From NCBI GenBank assembly GCA_947449835.1, contig CANFSZ010000021.1, positions 1 through 40,149 of the forward strand: 40,149 nucleotides of DNA. The letters are read 5' to 3'. How positions within the stretch are numbered: the stretch's first letter is position 1; each line of letters begins with the position of its first letter. The stretch is from Opitutia bacterium (lineage in GTDB: Bacteria; Verrucomicrobiota; Verrucomicrobiia; Opitutales; Opitutaceae). This document shows positions 15,672 through 24,294 of this stretch, one piece after another. The notes under the pieces are model-generated. The model had not been told where the DNA came from. It searched no databases and saw only the letters and a list, made by a program, of their open reading frames with translations. The position numbers and the translations under genes are program-made.

Positions 15672-17885
15672 GTGATTATTTCCAAAGCCGATCTCGCCTC
15701 GCTGCTCAACGCGACTTACCCCACGCCGCACGACGTGCTCGGGATGCATCCGTGCGTGCGGGCGCGGAGTCAGGGTGTGGTCGTGCGCGCGCTGTTGCGG
15801 CAGGCGATTCGTTGTTCCGTCGTCGAGCTGGACGCTAAGGGCGCGCCGACGCACGAACTCAAGTTGATCGCGCCCGAGGGTTTTTTTGAGGGCTTTATCG
15901 CGAAACGCCCGGGCGTGTTTCGGTATCAATTGCGGGCGACTTTCGCCAACGGTGAGACGCAGCAGTTCAGTGACCCCTACAATTTTTTGCCGACGTTGAG
16001 CGCGCAGGATTTGTATCTGTTTAATGAAGGTAACGCGCACCGTATTTATGAAAAACTCGGGGCGCATCGGTGTGAGCTCGGTGGGGTGCCGGGCGTGGCG
16101 TTTGCGGTGTGGGCGCCGGCGGCGGCGCGTGTTTCGGTCGTCGGTAATTTTAATCAATGGGACGGGCGTTATTTTCCGATGCGCCCGCTCGGAGCTTCGG
16201 GCGTGTGGGAATTGTTTATTCCGGGGCTCGCGGTCGGTGAGCTTTACAAATTTGAGCTGCGGCATCCGGCTGGGACCATCGCGGTTAAGACCGATCCGTA
16301 CGGGACCTATTTCGAGCCACCCCCGGGTAATGCCGCCATCGTCTGCGATGCCAGCGCGTTTGCCTGGAACGACGCGGCTTGGATGCAGCAACGTAGCGAG
16401 CAAGCGGCTCAACTTGATCGGCCCGTTTCGATTTATGAGCTCCACCTCGGTTCGTGGAAACGTAAACCCGAGGATCATAATCGCGCGTTAAGTTATCGCG
16501 AGTTGGCGCCAGAATTGGCGGATTACGTGCAGGAGATGGGCTTCACGCACGTGGAAATCATGCCGATCGCGGAGCATCCGTTTGAGGGTTCGTGGGGCTA
16601 TCAAGTCACGGGATTTTTCGCACCGACGCAGCGGTTTGGGGCGCCGGAGGATTTCGCGTGGTTCGTTGATTATCTGCACGGGCGAGGGATCGGGGTGATT
16701 TTAGATTGGGTGCCGGCGCATTTTCCACGGGACGCGTTTGCGTTGGCGCAGTTCGATGGGACGCATTTGTACGAACACGCTGATCCGCGCCAGGGCGCAC
16801 ACATGGATTGGGGGACGTTGATTTTTAACTACGGGCGCAACGAAGTGCGGGGCTTCTTGATCGCGAGTGCGCTGGCGTGGCTGGAGCGTTATCACCTCGA
16901 CGGGTTGCGCGTTGATGCGGTGGCGTCGATGCTTTACCTCGATTACTCGCGCAAGGAGGGGCAGTGGATTCCCAATAAATTTGGCGGGCGCGAAAACTTG
17001 GAGGCGATCGAGTTTTTGAAACAGGTGAACGATCTCGTGCACCGGTATTATCCGGGCGCGTTGATGATCGCCGAGGAAAGTACGTCATTTCCCCAAGTGA
17101 GTCGGCCGACGAGCGCGGGCGGACTCGGTTTCGACTACAAGTGGAACATGGGCTGGATGAACGATACGTTGCGGTATTTCGCCAAGGAATCGGCCCATCG
17201 CCGTTGGCATCAAAGTGAACTGACGTTTGGGATGCTTTACCAGTACGCGGAAAATTTTGTGACCGTGTTTTCCCACGATGAAGTCGTGCACGGGAAGGCG
17301 TCTTTATTGTTTAAGATGGGCGCGTGGCATATTTCCGAAAAAGCGGCGAACTTGCGCGCGTTGTATGCGCACATGTGGTGTTATCCGGGGAAAAAATTGT
17401 TATTCATGGGCTGCGAGTTTGGGCAGACACGGGAGTGGAATCATGCGGTGAGCTTGGACTGGCATCTGTGCCAATATCCGGACCATGAAGGCGTGCGCCG
17501 TTTGGTGCGGGATCTGAACGCGCTCTACGTCGCCGAACCGGTGTTGAGCTGCAATGATTTCAACCCGGAGGGTTTTCGCTGGGTTACCTGTCATGACGCC
17601 GATGCCAATCTGATCGCGTATCTGCGCAAAGATCCGTTTGAGCAGACGCTTTTTCTCGTGGTGGCCCATTTGGGCGGGGCGAAGCGGAATTATCCGGTCG
17701 GCGTGCCGCGGCCCGGGGTTTGGCGCGAGGTGATTAATTCCAACAGTGAATACTACGGCGGCACCGGACTGGGAAATGACGGCGAGCGGACCGCATTTCC
17801 GGCGGAGCGTGATGGGTTCGCGCAGGCGATCGAGGTGACGCTCGCGCCGTTTACGACGACGGTGTTTAAATGGACTGCGCGTTGA
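15672..17885 (+). CDS. glgB: 1,4-alpha-glucan branching enzyme
   Basis: This GH13 enzyme makes alpha-1,6 branches in glycogen. The 737-residue protein has an N-terminal CBM48-type region (GVAFAVWAPAAARVSVVGNF), a TIM barrel, and all catalytic residues in the expected spacing: nucleophile D415 in DGLRVDAVAS, acid/base E468 in IAEEST, and the transition-state stabiliser D536 in FSHDEVVHGK. The extra N-terminal domain typical of the long bacterial form (YPTPHDVLGMHP) is present. The first codon is a GTG at 15672; no good Shine-Dalgarno is seen. The 112-base gap after ppc contains small GC-rich inverted repeats, but no convincing promoter. Other glycogen genes are not in the window. Confidence 0.96.
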   Translation: MIISKADLASLLNATYPTPHDVLGMHPCVRARSQGVVVRALLRQAIRCSVVELDAKGAPTHELKLIAPEGFFEGFIAKRPGVFRYQLRATFANGETQQFSDPYNFLPTLSAQDLYLFNEGNAHRIYEKLGAHRCELGGVPGVAFAVWAPAAARVSVVGNFNQWDGRYFPMRPLGASGVWELFIPGLAVGELYKFELRHPAGTIAVKTDPYGTYFEPPPGNAAIVCDASAFAWNDAAWMQQRSEQAAQLDRPVSIYELHLGSWKRKPEDHNRALSYRELAPELADYVQEMGFTHVEIMPIAEHPFEGSWGYQVTGFFAPTQRFGAPEDFAWFVDYLHGRGIGVILDWVPAHFPRDAFALAQFDGTHLYEHADPRQGAHMDWGTLIFNYGRNEVRGFLIASALAWLERYHLDGLRVDAVASMLYLDYSRKEGQWIPNKFGGRENLEAIEFLKQVNDLVHRYYPGALMIAEESTSFPQVSRPTSAGGLGFDYKWNMGWMNDTLRYFAKESAHRRWHQSELTFGMLYQYAENFVTVFSHDEVVHGKASLLFKMGAWHISEKAANLRALYAHMWCYPGKKLLFMGCEFGQTREWNHAVSLDWHLCQYPDHEGVRRLVRDLNALYVAEPVLSCNDFNPEGFRWVTCHDADANLIAYLRKDPFEQTLFLVVAHLGGAKRNYPVGVPRPGVWREVINSNSEYYGGTGLGNDGERTAFPAERDGFAQAIEVTLAPFTTTVFKWTAR

Positions 17886-17892
17886 GCTGCGC

Positions 17893-18072
17893 CGCTTTCA
17901 AGCGGCCGCCAGAGCGATGAGGTGAAAGACCTGCATGGGGCAGAACGTTGAGCAGGAGGCGTTCGGATTTGGCGCGTTCAGAGCGGAGTTGCAGGAGGGC
18001 GGCTTGTTCTTGGTCGCGGAGATATTTTTTCTCGAGAGTATCGGCAATGCGGGCACGAGGGATGAAGGTCGA
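17893..18072 (-). pseudogene. Remnant of a class III adenylate/guanylate cyclase signalling helix
   Basis: Minus-strand translation just after the stop of the 18073-18777 gene, in the same frame, reads STFIPRARIADTLEKKYL, then RDQEQAALLQLRSERAK, then SERLLLNVLP, then HAGLSPHRSGGRLKA. SERLLLNVLP followed by a degraded match to PAPIAERLK is the characteristic linker helix that precedes the catalytic domain in many bacterial class III cyclases. The coiled-coil pattern before it is also typical. No start codon, no catalytic domain and no membrane domain are present. The frame closes at a TAA inside the end of glgB. I read this as the surviving middle piece of a deleted cyclase gene. The family call rests on recall of the motif. 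Confidence 0.55.
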
Positions 18073-18777
18073 TCAGGGATTCGAGTCCGAGCGGGTCGCG
18101 CGCGACGCGGCGGCGGGTGCGTAGGCCGAATAAGCCACGGTCATGTCGGCATCGATAGATTTTATCCAGAAGGCCGTGCCACGCAGACGCGTGACGACGG
18201 ATTGCAAGAGGCTCGGTTGAGCCGGGGCAGGCAGGCTGTAAGTCATGGTCGTTTTCATCTGCTCGATTTTGACGCCGAAGGACGGGGCGAACGGCGCCGT
18301 GTTTTCAATGACGAGGGATTCGATGGTGCCGGTGGCTTTGTGCCACACGATCACGGCCCGGAGGAAAGCGGCGGTCCTGTCTTCTTTTTCACTAGGTTTT
18401 AGGCGACCTTGATAAGTGATTCGCTCTACCGTTTCCGTTTCAACGACGAGGCTGGTCTGATCGATTTGATCGCTGAGCTGGGGCGCCGTGCCCGAGCTGG
18501 AGTAGCGACTGAACTTATCGCGGTAGCGGCGTTGGGCCTCATCGTTGGGCGTGCGACCATCCTCGCTGATCAGAGTCCAGCGGTTGAATTCCGGTCGGGC
18601 GCTGTCGTAATGTTCGATCATAGTCCGACCTTCCGCGGTGGTGCTTTGCGTGAATGACCAGCCTTTGGGGCCGTCCGTACGGAAGTTTTTCAACACCTCC
18701 GCCAGCTCCGGCTTAGGATCGAGCGACGGCGCCGCGACCGCCGTGAGGCTAAAAAACAAGAAAATCATCATGCGCAT
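18073..18777 (-). CDS. Secreted protein of unknown function
   Basis: This 234-residue protein has a clear Sec signal peptide (RMMIFLFFSLTAVAA, cleavage near residue 16). The mature part is mixed alpha/beta with recurring Thr/Glu strands (GWSFTQSTTAEGRTMIEHYD, LVVETETVERITYQGRL, IESLVIENTAPFAPSFGVK, MTVAYSAYAP). The pattern recalls outer-membrane lipoprotein-like or START/LolA-like periplasmic proteins, but no family can be named. No lipobox Cys is present. An upstream TTG at 18789 is in frame; the ATG at 18777 is preferred. It is divergent from the barrel protein at 19031, and the cyclase remnant begins directly after its stop. Confidence 0.75.
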   Translation of the reverse strand: MRMMIFLFFSLTAVAAPSLDPKPELAEVLKNFRTDGPKGWSFTQSTTAEGRTMIEHYDSARPEFNRWTLISEDGRTPNDEAQRRYRDKFSRYSSSGTAPQLSDQIDQTSLVVETETVERITYQGRLKPSEKEDRTAAFLRAVIVWHKATGTIESLVIENTAPFAPSFGVKIEQMKTTMTYSLPAPAQPSLLQSVVTRLRGTAFWIKSIDADMTVAYSAYAPAAASRATRSDSNP

Positions 18778-19030
18778 GGAAGTCTTCAAAGCTTTCGGTT
18801 TGCAGGGATCAATCCTTAAGGTTTATATTTTGCATTTCGAAGGTTTTTGCTTTGGCCCACGCACGCACATCAAAACGAACGACGCCTCGCGCGAAGGCTC
18901 GGCCATGAGACACTGCGAAGAGGCTTCTTATGAGGTGATGAATCTCGCGTTGACGCGGCTGGCGCTCTCGCTGAACTTTTAGGCAACATTTTCCAATTTC
19001 TGCCGTCCCAACTGGCACCTTCTCTTTTGC

Positions 19031-20224
19031 ATGAAATCCCTTCGTCTGGTTTTTTCCCTCGGTATTTTCTTCACCTGCCTGCTTCAGGCTCAAGAAGAAC
19101 GCCAGGCTCCGCCTACGGAAATTCCTGATTTCTCGAATCTCGACGAATACATCTACGTCCCGAAATCCACCCTGCATTTCGGCTTCCGCAACATCAGCGG
19201 CCCCAAGACATCCTTCTCCGGCAAAGGCAAACTCGCGCCCGATGACAAAAGCGGCTCCGCCACCGGCACCAACGAATTCCGCTCCTATCATGACGGCAGC
19301 GTCGCGCCCGACGGCCGCACCACCGTCTCTGAAAGTGGCGACGGCCTCAGCGTCAGCTTTCAGGTTCCCAACGACGGCAAGACCAACACCTGGGCCTACA
19401 GCAACGACAAGCAGCTCACCAGCGATGGCTACATGACGTTTCACAACTACTCGGCTCAAATCATCGACACCAATATCCGCAGCCTCAATGCCGGTCGCAG
19501 CTCCGGCCTCGAACTCAGCGTCGCCTACGACATGGGCAAAGCCTTCAAACGCTTCGATTGGAGCCTCATCGCGGGCGTCAGCCTCAACGACATCGCCGCC
19601 TCTAAAAACGATAAAGTCTCCGCTCGTCTCACGACCGTGACCGATACCTACAATCTCTTCGGTCAACTCCCGCCCGGCGCTCCTTATTCCGCGCCTTCTT
19701 CCGTATCCAGCTCCGTCACCAACACCGACGGCACCATCAGCACCGACACCGCCGACAATACCACCCTGCTCGGCAATGCTCCCCTCGATCGCACCGCCAC
19801 GACCACCACCGATTCCACCAGCGTCAACAACCGCTGGAAGTTAAAAGGCGCCTATTTCACTATGCGCGCCGGCCCCTCGTTGACCCTGCAAATTACGACG
19901 CGTTTCAAAGCCTCCGTCAGCGCCGGCCTCGCTATGATTTACGCCGGCTCGACCTACAGCGTTGTGGAATCTTTTCAGCCCGACACCGGCGCTGAGATCA
20001 AAGAAACCATCACCGACGAAACGACCAAATTTCGCCTCGGCTATTACGCCGATGCCACCTTGCAATTTGATGCCACGGAACGCACCGGCTTTTACGTCGG
20101 CGCCGTGTATCAGGCGACCGGCAGCTACGATCAAGCGATCGCCACGGCCAACGCCAATTACGTCTCGAAGATTGATTTGAACAATCTCAACGGCCTCCGC
20201 GCGGGTTTGACGTTCCGTTTCTAA
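19031..20224 (+). CDS. Outer-membrane beta-barrel protein of unknown function
   Basis: This 397-residue protein has a signal peptide (LVFSLGIFFTCLLQAQ). The mature part is rich in Ser, Thr, Gly, Asn and alternating hydrophobic residues. Later strands such as FTMRAGPSLTLQITTRFKAS, ASVSAGLAMIYAGSTYSVV, FRLGYYADATLQFD and FYVGAVYQATGSYD look like paired barrel strands. It ends in LRAGLTFRF with a C-terminal Phe, the Bam recognition signature. A low-complexity Thr/Ser/Asp stretch around residues 215-265 may be an extracellular loop. Codon choice differs from most neighbours: Ala and Leu codons end in C (GCC, CTC) rather than G. This could reflect high expression or different ancestry. I cannot assign a transport or adhesion role. 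Confidence 0.8.
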   Translation: MKSLRLVFSLGIFFTCLLQAQEERQAPPTEIPDFSNLDEYIYVPKSTLHFGFRNISGPKTSFSGKGKLAPDDKSGSATGTNEFRSYHDGSVAPDGRTTVSESGDGLSVSFQVPNDGKTNTWAYSNDKQLTSDGYMTFHNYSAQIIDTNIRSLNAGRSSGLELSVAYDMGKAFKRFDWSLIAGVSLNDIAASKNDKVSARLTTVTDTYNLFGQLPPGAPYSAPSSVSSSVTNTDGTISTDTADNTTLLGNAPLDRTATTTTDSTSVNNRWKLKGAYFTMRAGPSLTLQITTRFKASVSAGLAMIYAGSTYSVVESFQPDTGAEIKETITDETTKFRLGYYADATLQFDATERTGFYVGAVYQATGSYDQAIATANANYVSKIDLNNLNGLRAGLTFRF

Positions 20225-20302
20225 TTCGGTGTGGCCCGCGCTCCGGAGCGAGCTTTGCTTGGTCCGTCTGACCGGCGCTGGTCCTGAAGCGATTCCAGCT
20301 TT

Positions 20303-20326
20303 GCAAACCTCGCTCAGGCGGTTTGC
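20303..20326 (+). promoter_or_regulatory. Hairpin just upstream of the MFS gene
   Basis: GCAAACC (20303-20309) and GGTTTGC (20320-20326) can form a 7-bp stem ending ten bases before the GTG at 20336. It has no U-run, so it is not a standard terminator; it could hinder or position ribosomes. A separate perfect palindrome CGCTCCGGAGCG lies at 20235-20246. Both may be chance in GC-rich DNA. Confidence 0.25.
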
Positions 20327-20335
20327 CTCGGGCGT

Positions 20336-21577
20336 GTGAACTCCCCCAAAGCCATGTGGCCGATGGTGTCGTTGACCGTGCTGACCGGTCTCAATCTCCT
20401 CGACTACTTGGACCGCCAACTGCTCGCCGCGGTGCTCCCCGCGTTGCAGGCGGAATTGAAATTTGGCGATGAACAAGCGGGCACGATCGCGACGGCGTTC
20501 ATGTTGGGATATTTTTTGACGGCGCCGATTTTCGGCTACCTCGGTGATCGCTTGTCGCGGCGAGCCTTGATCGCGGCGGGCGTTTTTGTGTGGAGCCTGG
20601 GTACGTTGCTTTCGGGGCATTGCGGCACGTTGGGCGCGTTGATCTTTTTTCGCGTATTGGTCGGTTTCGGCGAAGCGAGTTTCGGTACGATCAGCCCCGG
20701 TTGGATCGCCGATCTTTTTCCGGCGGCGCGGCGCAATAATGCGATCTCGGTTTTTTATCTGGCGATTCCGGTGGGCTCGGCCCTGGGCTACATTCTCGGT
20801 GGTTTCATGGCAGCGCGCTACGGTTGGCGCTCGGCATTTTTGTGGGCGGGATATCCGGGGTTGGTGTTGGCGCTGGGGATGTTTTTTTTGCCCGAGCCGG
20901 CGCGAGGAGCGACGGAATCAGCCGAGTCGAAGGCGGCGACGCAACCGGCCGGTTGGCGCGTGTATGGACAACTGCTAGGCTTCCGGAGTTACGTGCTCGT
21001 GGTGGCGGGTTATATCGCGCAGACGTTTGCGCTCGGTGGTTTTGCGTTTTGGGCGCCGACATTTTTGCACCGCGTGCACGGCATGGATGTCGAGGCTGCG
21101 GGTAAGTTTTTTGGACTCTCGCTCGTCGTGACGGGCTTGGTGGCGACTCTGGCCGGTGGTTACTTCGCGACGTGGTGGCAGCGCCGTACGGGTACGGGCT
21201 ACGCTTGGGTGTTGGCGTTGAGTTCGCTCGCCGCGGCTCCGGTGGCGTATGCGGCCTTTGCGCTCGATGATCTCGCTGCGGCGAAGCTCGGGTTGATCGC
21301 GGCGATGGCGTTGCTGTTTCTCGCGACGGGGCCGGTGAACACGCTCATTTTGGAAACGGTAACGCCGGCTATGCGCGCGTGCGCGATGGCAGGATCGATT
21401 TTTGCGATCCACTTATTCGGTGATCTGTGGTCGCCAAAATTGGTCGGATATCTCTCGGACCAATGGGGAAATTTACAACGCGCGACGTTGTGGGTTCTGC
21501 CTGCAGCGTTGGTCGTCAGCGCATTTTTTTGGGGCTGGTTGGTGTGGCACACGCACCGGACCCGCGCCCAGGGTTAA
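20336..21577 (+). CDS. Major facilitator superfamily transporter (spinster-like)
   Basis: This is a 413-residue inner-membrane secondary transporter with twelve predicted helices. The cytoplasmic loop between helices 2 and 3 has the MFS motif A form GYLGDRLSRR. The beginning NLLDYLDRQLLAAVLPALQ and the segment FGEASFGTISPGWIADLFP resemble the spinster/COG0477 subgroup. That subgroup includes carboxylate, sugar and lipid carriers, so the substrate cannot be called. The first codon is GTG at 20336; ATG at 20354 (MWPMVSLTV) is equally possible and needs no upstream sequence. The gene ends eight bases from the ispH stop on the other strand, so the two converge tightly. Confidence 0.88.
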   Translation: MNSPKAMWPMVSLTVLTGLNLLDYLDRQLLAAVLPALQAELKFGDEQAGTIATAFMLGYFLTAPIFGYLGDRLSRRALIAAGVFVWSLGTLLSGHCGTLGALIFFRVLVGFGEASFGTISPGWIADLFPAARRNNAISVFYLAIPVGSALGYILGGFMAARYGWRSAFLWAGYPGLVLALGMFFLPEPARGATESAESKAATQPAGWRVYGQLLGFRSYVLVVAGYIAQTFALGGFAFWAPTFLHRVHGMDVEAAGKFFGLSLVVTGLVATLAGGYFATWWQRRTGTGYAWVLALSSLAAAPVAYAAFALDDLAAAKLGLIAAMALLFLATGPVNTLILETVTPAMRACAMAGSIFAIHLFGDLWSPKLVGYLSDQWGNLQRATLWVLPAALVVSAFFWGWLVWHTHRTRAQG

Positions 21578-21584
21578 GGCGTTT

Positions 21585-23282
21585 TCAATGCAACGCCGCG
21601 AGGACGGTCTCGATGCTGCGGAGTTGGTCGGCCGGGAAGAACGAATTGATGCGCGTGATGACTTGCTGGATGATGCCATCCGGACAGGAGGCGCCGCCGG
21701 TGATGAGGATGCGTTTCGGCTTGGCGCAGGTCGGCCAGAGCGGGCGCGACTCGGTGTGGCCGGTGCCGTGGCCGTAGACGTAATGATCCACGTGGTCGCG
21801 TGAGGGGATGTTGGCTTCGCTTTGTATGAAAAATGCTTTTGCGCCTAGCTTCTGCTCGCAGAGGCGGAAGAGTTGATAGGTGTTGGAGGAGTTTTTTCCA
21901 CCAATGACGAAGGCGGCATCGAGCGGTTCGGCGAGGGCGCGGCTTAGAGCGTCTTGGTTGACCTGCGTCGCGTAGCAAAGTGTGTCGCGGCGGCTGGTGC
22001 CCCCGACGCGGGTGTCGTCGCCGTATTTGGCCCGATAAACGCCGCGGAGGTGCTCGATGATCTCGAGCGTCTCGTTCATGAGAAGGGTGGTTTGGTTGAC
22101 GATGGCGATGCGGTCGAGATCGCGGGCGACGTCGAAGCCCGGTGTATGCTTGCCGGCGAAAAATTCGTAGAAACTCGCACGCACGGCGGGGTCATCGCTG
22201 GCGATGATGGTGGCGAGGCGATGAGTTTCCTCGAGGTTGCGCACGATCACGGCGGGTGCGTAGCGGCGGGTGTTGGAAAAGGTGGCCTTGGTTTCCTCGT
22301 GCTCGCTCTTGCCGTGAATGACGACGGTGTAGCCTTCGCGGCCGTAGGCGCGGGCGGCTTTCCAAACTTTTTCCACCAGCATGCAGGTGGCGTCGTATTG
22401 GCTGACGGCCAGACCGCGGCGCACGAGGCGGCGTTTGTCTTCATCGGTCGCGCCGAAGGCCGGGATGATCACGATGTCGTCGGGTGTGAGCGTGTGCCAG
22501 AGTCGCGGGGCTCCGGGCTCATCCGAGGTGGTGTAGGGCTGGCCTTTGTCCGTCTGAAGATAACGCAGGCCGCGGCGGAGTAGGTCCTCGTTGACGAATG
22601 GATTATGGATCAACTCCGAGAGCATGAAGACGCGTTTACCGGGATTTTCGGCGAGCGTTTCGTAGGCGCGTTCGATGGCATTTTTTACGCCGAGGCAGAA
22701 GCCAAAGTGGCTCGGAATGACGTAGCGCGTAGCGCCGAAGTCGAGGCTGACGGGCGCGTCGGCGGTGCGTTCGTGCCGGCGCACGAGGGCTTTGATAGCG
22801 GCGCAGAGTTGCGATTGATACAAACCGCTGGCGGCGGGGTCCTGTGCGTAGATGGCGGTGTTGCGCTCAAGTGCGGGGCGGAATTTGTAGATGAAATCGT
22901 TTTCGCCGAGATGGAGGTAAGGTATGTCGACGAGGTGCGGCTCAAGTTGGTCAAGGAGAACGGCAAGGGAAGGAGCGAGTGCGGCCGGATTGGCGGCAAG
23001 CGCATCGAGGGATTCGAAAGCGATTTCTGAGTCAGCGGGTTTACCCTCCACGCGCGCAAAAAAAACGCGGTAGCTGCGTCCGCCGGCCGCGCTGGAGAAA
23101 TATTCCACGGGCGCGGTATGTTGGGCAAACGCGGACTCGAGGCGCGAGGTGGCCATGACTAGATCCGTGCCGGTGAACGGGAGACCGGCTTTAGAGCCAA
23201 GGCGCCTCACGGCGAGTTGATTCCGCGCGTCAAAGGCGAGGATCGCGACGATAGCGGGCGGGGCGGGGACGGCCGAATTCAT
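21585..23282 (-). CDS. ispH: 4-hydroxy-3-methylbut-2-enyl diphosphate reductase with long N-terminal extension
   Basis: This enzyme performs the last step of the MEP pathway, reducing HMBPP to IPP and DMAPP with a [4Fe-4S] cluster. The three cluster Cys are C196 (HFGFCLGVKNA), C300 (DATCMLVEK) and C533 (GGASCPDG). The substrate-binding SxN region is GGKNSSNTYQL, and DTLCYATQ is also conserved. Unusually the protein is 565 residues long, while most IspH are about 310-400. Residues 1-175 precede the catalytic core and are not IspH-like. Their pattern (IVAILAFDARNQLAVRR, then SYRVFFARVEG, then ALAPSLAVLLDQLEP) faintly recalls a Nudix-type fold without a Nudix box. The frame is continuous and starts at ATG 23282, so the extension appears genuine. 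It sits downstream of a small gene and hemJ. Confidence 0.93.
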   Translation of the reverse strand: MNSAVPAPPAIVAILAFDARNQLAVRRLGSKAGLPFTGTDLVMATSRLESAFAQHTAPVEYFSSAAGGRSYRVFFARVEGKPADSEIAFESLDALAANPAALAPSLAVLLDQLEPHLVDIPYLHLGENDFIYKFRPALERNTAIYAQDPAASGLYQSQLCAAIKALVRRHERTADAPVSLDFGATRYVIPSHFGFCLGVKNAIERAYETLAENPGKRVFMLSELIHNPFVNEDLLRRGLRYLQTDKGQPYTTSDEPGAPRLWHTLTPDDIVIIPAFGATDEDKRRLVRRGLAVSQYDATCMLVEKVWKAARAYGREGYTVVIHGKSEHEETKATFSNTRRYAPAVIVRNLEETHRLATIIASDDPAVRASFYEFFAGKHTPGFDVARDLDRIAIVNQTTLLMNETLEIIEHLRGVYRAKYGDDTRVGGTSRRDTLCYATQVNQDALSRALAEPLDAAFVIGGKNSSNTYQLFRLCEQKLGAKAFFIQSEANIPSRDHVDHYVYGHGTGHTESRPLWPTCAKPKRILITGGASCPDGIIQQVITRINSFFPADQLRSIETVLAALH

Positions 23283-23312
23283 GGAAAGGTGGGTAATGAT
23301 AACACGGCGGGA

Positions 23313-23564
23313 TTAGTCGGCGTCTTCTGCTGCAAGATCGTCCGTGGAAATGTCGCCGCAAAACTCCCAGCCGAAGCGATCATCCGCGGCAAGTTGCGCG
23401 AGTACACTCGAAACGATCTGGCTACGTTGCGGTGGGCTGAGGTCAGGGTATTCGAGCGACAGCTCCTCCAGCAGCAGCGTGCGAGCGGCGACCTGGTCGG
23501 TGTTGGCCGGGATTAAATCGTCGGAGCGATCGAGCAAATCGGCGATAAAAGGGGCGAGATTCAC
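23313..23564 (-). CDS. Small acidic protein of unknown function between hemJ and ispH
   Basis: This is an 83-residue soluble protein I do not recognise. It is predicted helical (APFIADLLDRSDDLI, VAARTLLLEELSLEY, SQIVSSVLAQLAADD) and ends in an acidic tail (DISTDDLAAEDAD). It has one Cys and no membrane segment. Its start lies nine bases after hemJ and its stop 30 bases before ispH, all on the same strand. The three therefore probably form one transcript. The spacing and codon use support a real gene; the function is unknown. Confidence 0.6.
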   Translation of the reverse strand: MNLAPFIADLLDRSDDLIPANTDQVAARTLLLEELSLEYPDLSPPQRSQIVSSVLAQLAADDRFGWEFCGDISTDDLAAEDAD

Positions 23565-23573
23565 GACGTGGAT

Positions 23574-24104
23574 TTATTGAGATTTACCCTGCAATTTTCG
23601 GCGGAAAAAAAACAATAACACAACGAAGACGCCGCCGCACCCAAGCAGCGACCATAGGCCGGTGGCTACCGATTTGCTCACGGCGGTGAAGACGAGGCCC
23701 ACGAGCAAAAACGTCGCGACTTCGTTATAGGCGCGAAGTTGTCCGGAACTAAATTTGAAGACTCCGGCGCTGAGTTTTTTTCGGATCGCACCACAATGAA
23801 AATGATACGCCAGTAACCCAGCAAGCAGCGCGAACTTTAGGTGCAGCCAAGGGCTTTGTGCGATTGCGTGATAATGCAGAAGCCAACCGCCCGTCGCCAC
23901 GGTCACCACCATCGCCGGCACCGTGATCCCGAGCCAGAGTCGGCGGGCCATGAGCGTGAATTGGGCGATGAGGATTTCCCGTTTGGGCTGCAACTCTTCG
24001 TTGGCCTCGGTGTGGTAGATGAACAAGCGCACGACATAGAACAGCCCTGCAAACCAGCACACGATGCCGACGAGATGCAGGGCTTTGAGGACGAGATAGG
24101 TCAT
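23574..24104 (-). CDS. hemJ: HemJ-type protoporphyrinogen IX oxidase (UPF0093)
   Basis: This 176-residue inner-membrane protein has four to five transmembrane helices. It matches the HemJ family, which oxidises protoporphyrinogen IX to protoporphyrin IX in bacteria without HemG or HemY. Family features are the N-terminal LKALHLVGIVCWFAGLFYV with H10, then RLFIYH, and the conserved PWLHLKFALLAGLLAYH with K90. The C-terminus is a short basic tail (RRKLQGK). The product is a heme precursor, and heme is needed for a respiratory chain that uses menaquinone. The gene starts at ATG 24104, about 190 bases after the alaS terminator region, so it probably has its own promoter. Confidence 0.88.
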   Translation of the reverse strand: MTYLVLKALHLVGIVCWFAGLFYVVRLFIYHTEANEELQPKREILIAQFTLMARRLWLGITVPAMVVTVATGGWLLHYHAIAQSPWLHLKFALLAGLLAYHFHCGAIRKKLSAGVFKFSSGQLRAYNEVATFLLVGLVFTAVSKSVATGLWSLLGCGGVFVVLLFFFRRKLQGKSQ

Positions 24105-24256
24105 GCGAACATCCTTAAAAAATCATTTTCCCAGCTGGTATGGCAATGCTGCGTGCAGTCTATCCCTCGGACCCGGGACGCGATGTTGGACAAAATCGGA
24201 ATGCGCCGCGCCGCACTGCGTCCCGCGTGCGCCCAGGCTCTTCAAGCTGGAAATAG

Positions 24257-24287
24257 CCAAGGCCCGACAACGATCGTCGGCCCTTGG
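24257..24287 (-). terminator. Terminator hairpin after alaS
   Basis: CCAAGGCCCGAC (24257-24268) and GTCGGCCCTTGG (24276-24287) pair over 12 bp with a single mismatch, a few bases beyond the alaS stop codon (24295-24297). The sequence after it on the minus strand (CTATTTCC) is only mildly U-rich. It is a plausible but not perfect intrinsic terminator. Confidence 0.65.
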
Positions 24288-24294
24288 CCGAAGC

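Noticed and set aside
18809-19666. Minus-strand open frame of 285 codons opposite the barrel protein gene
   Set aside because: The plus-strand gene has a signal peptide and C-terminal Phe; the minus frame has neither and is Val/Gly/Ala-rich noise.
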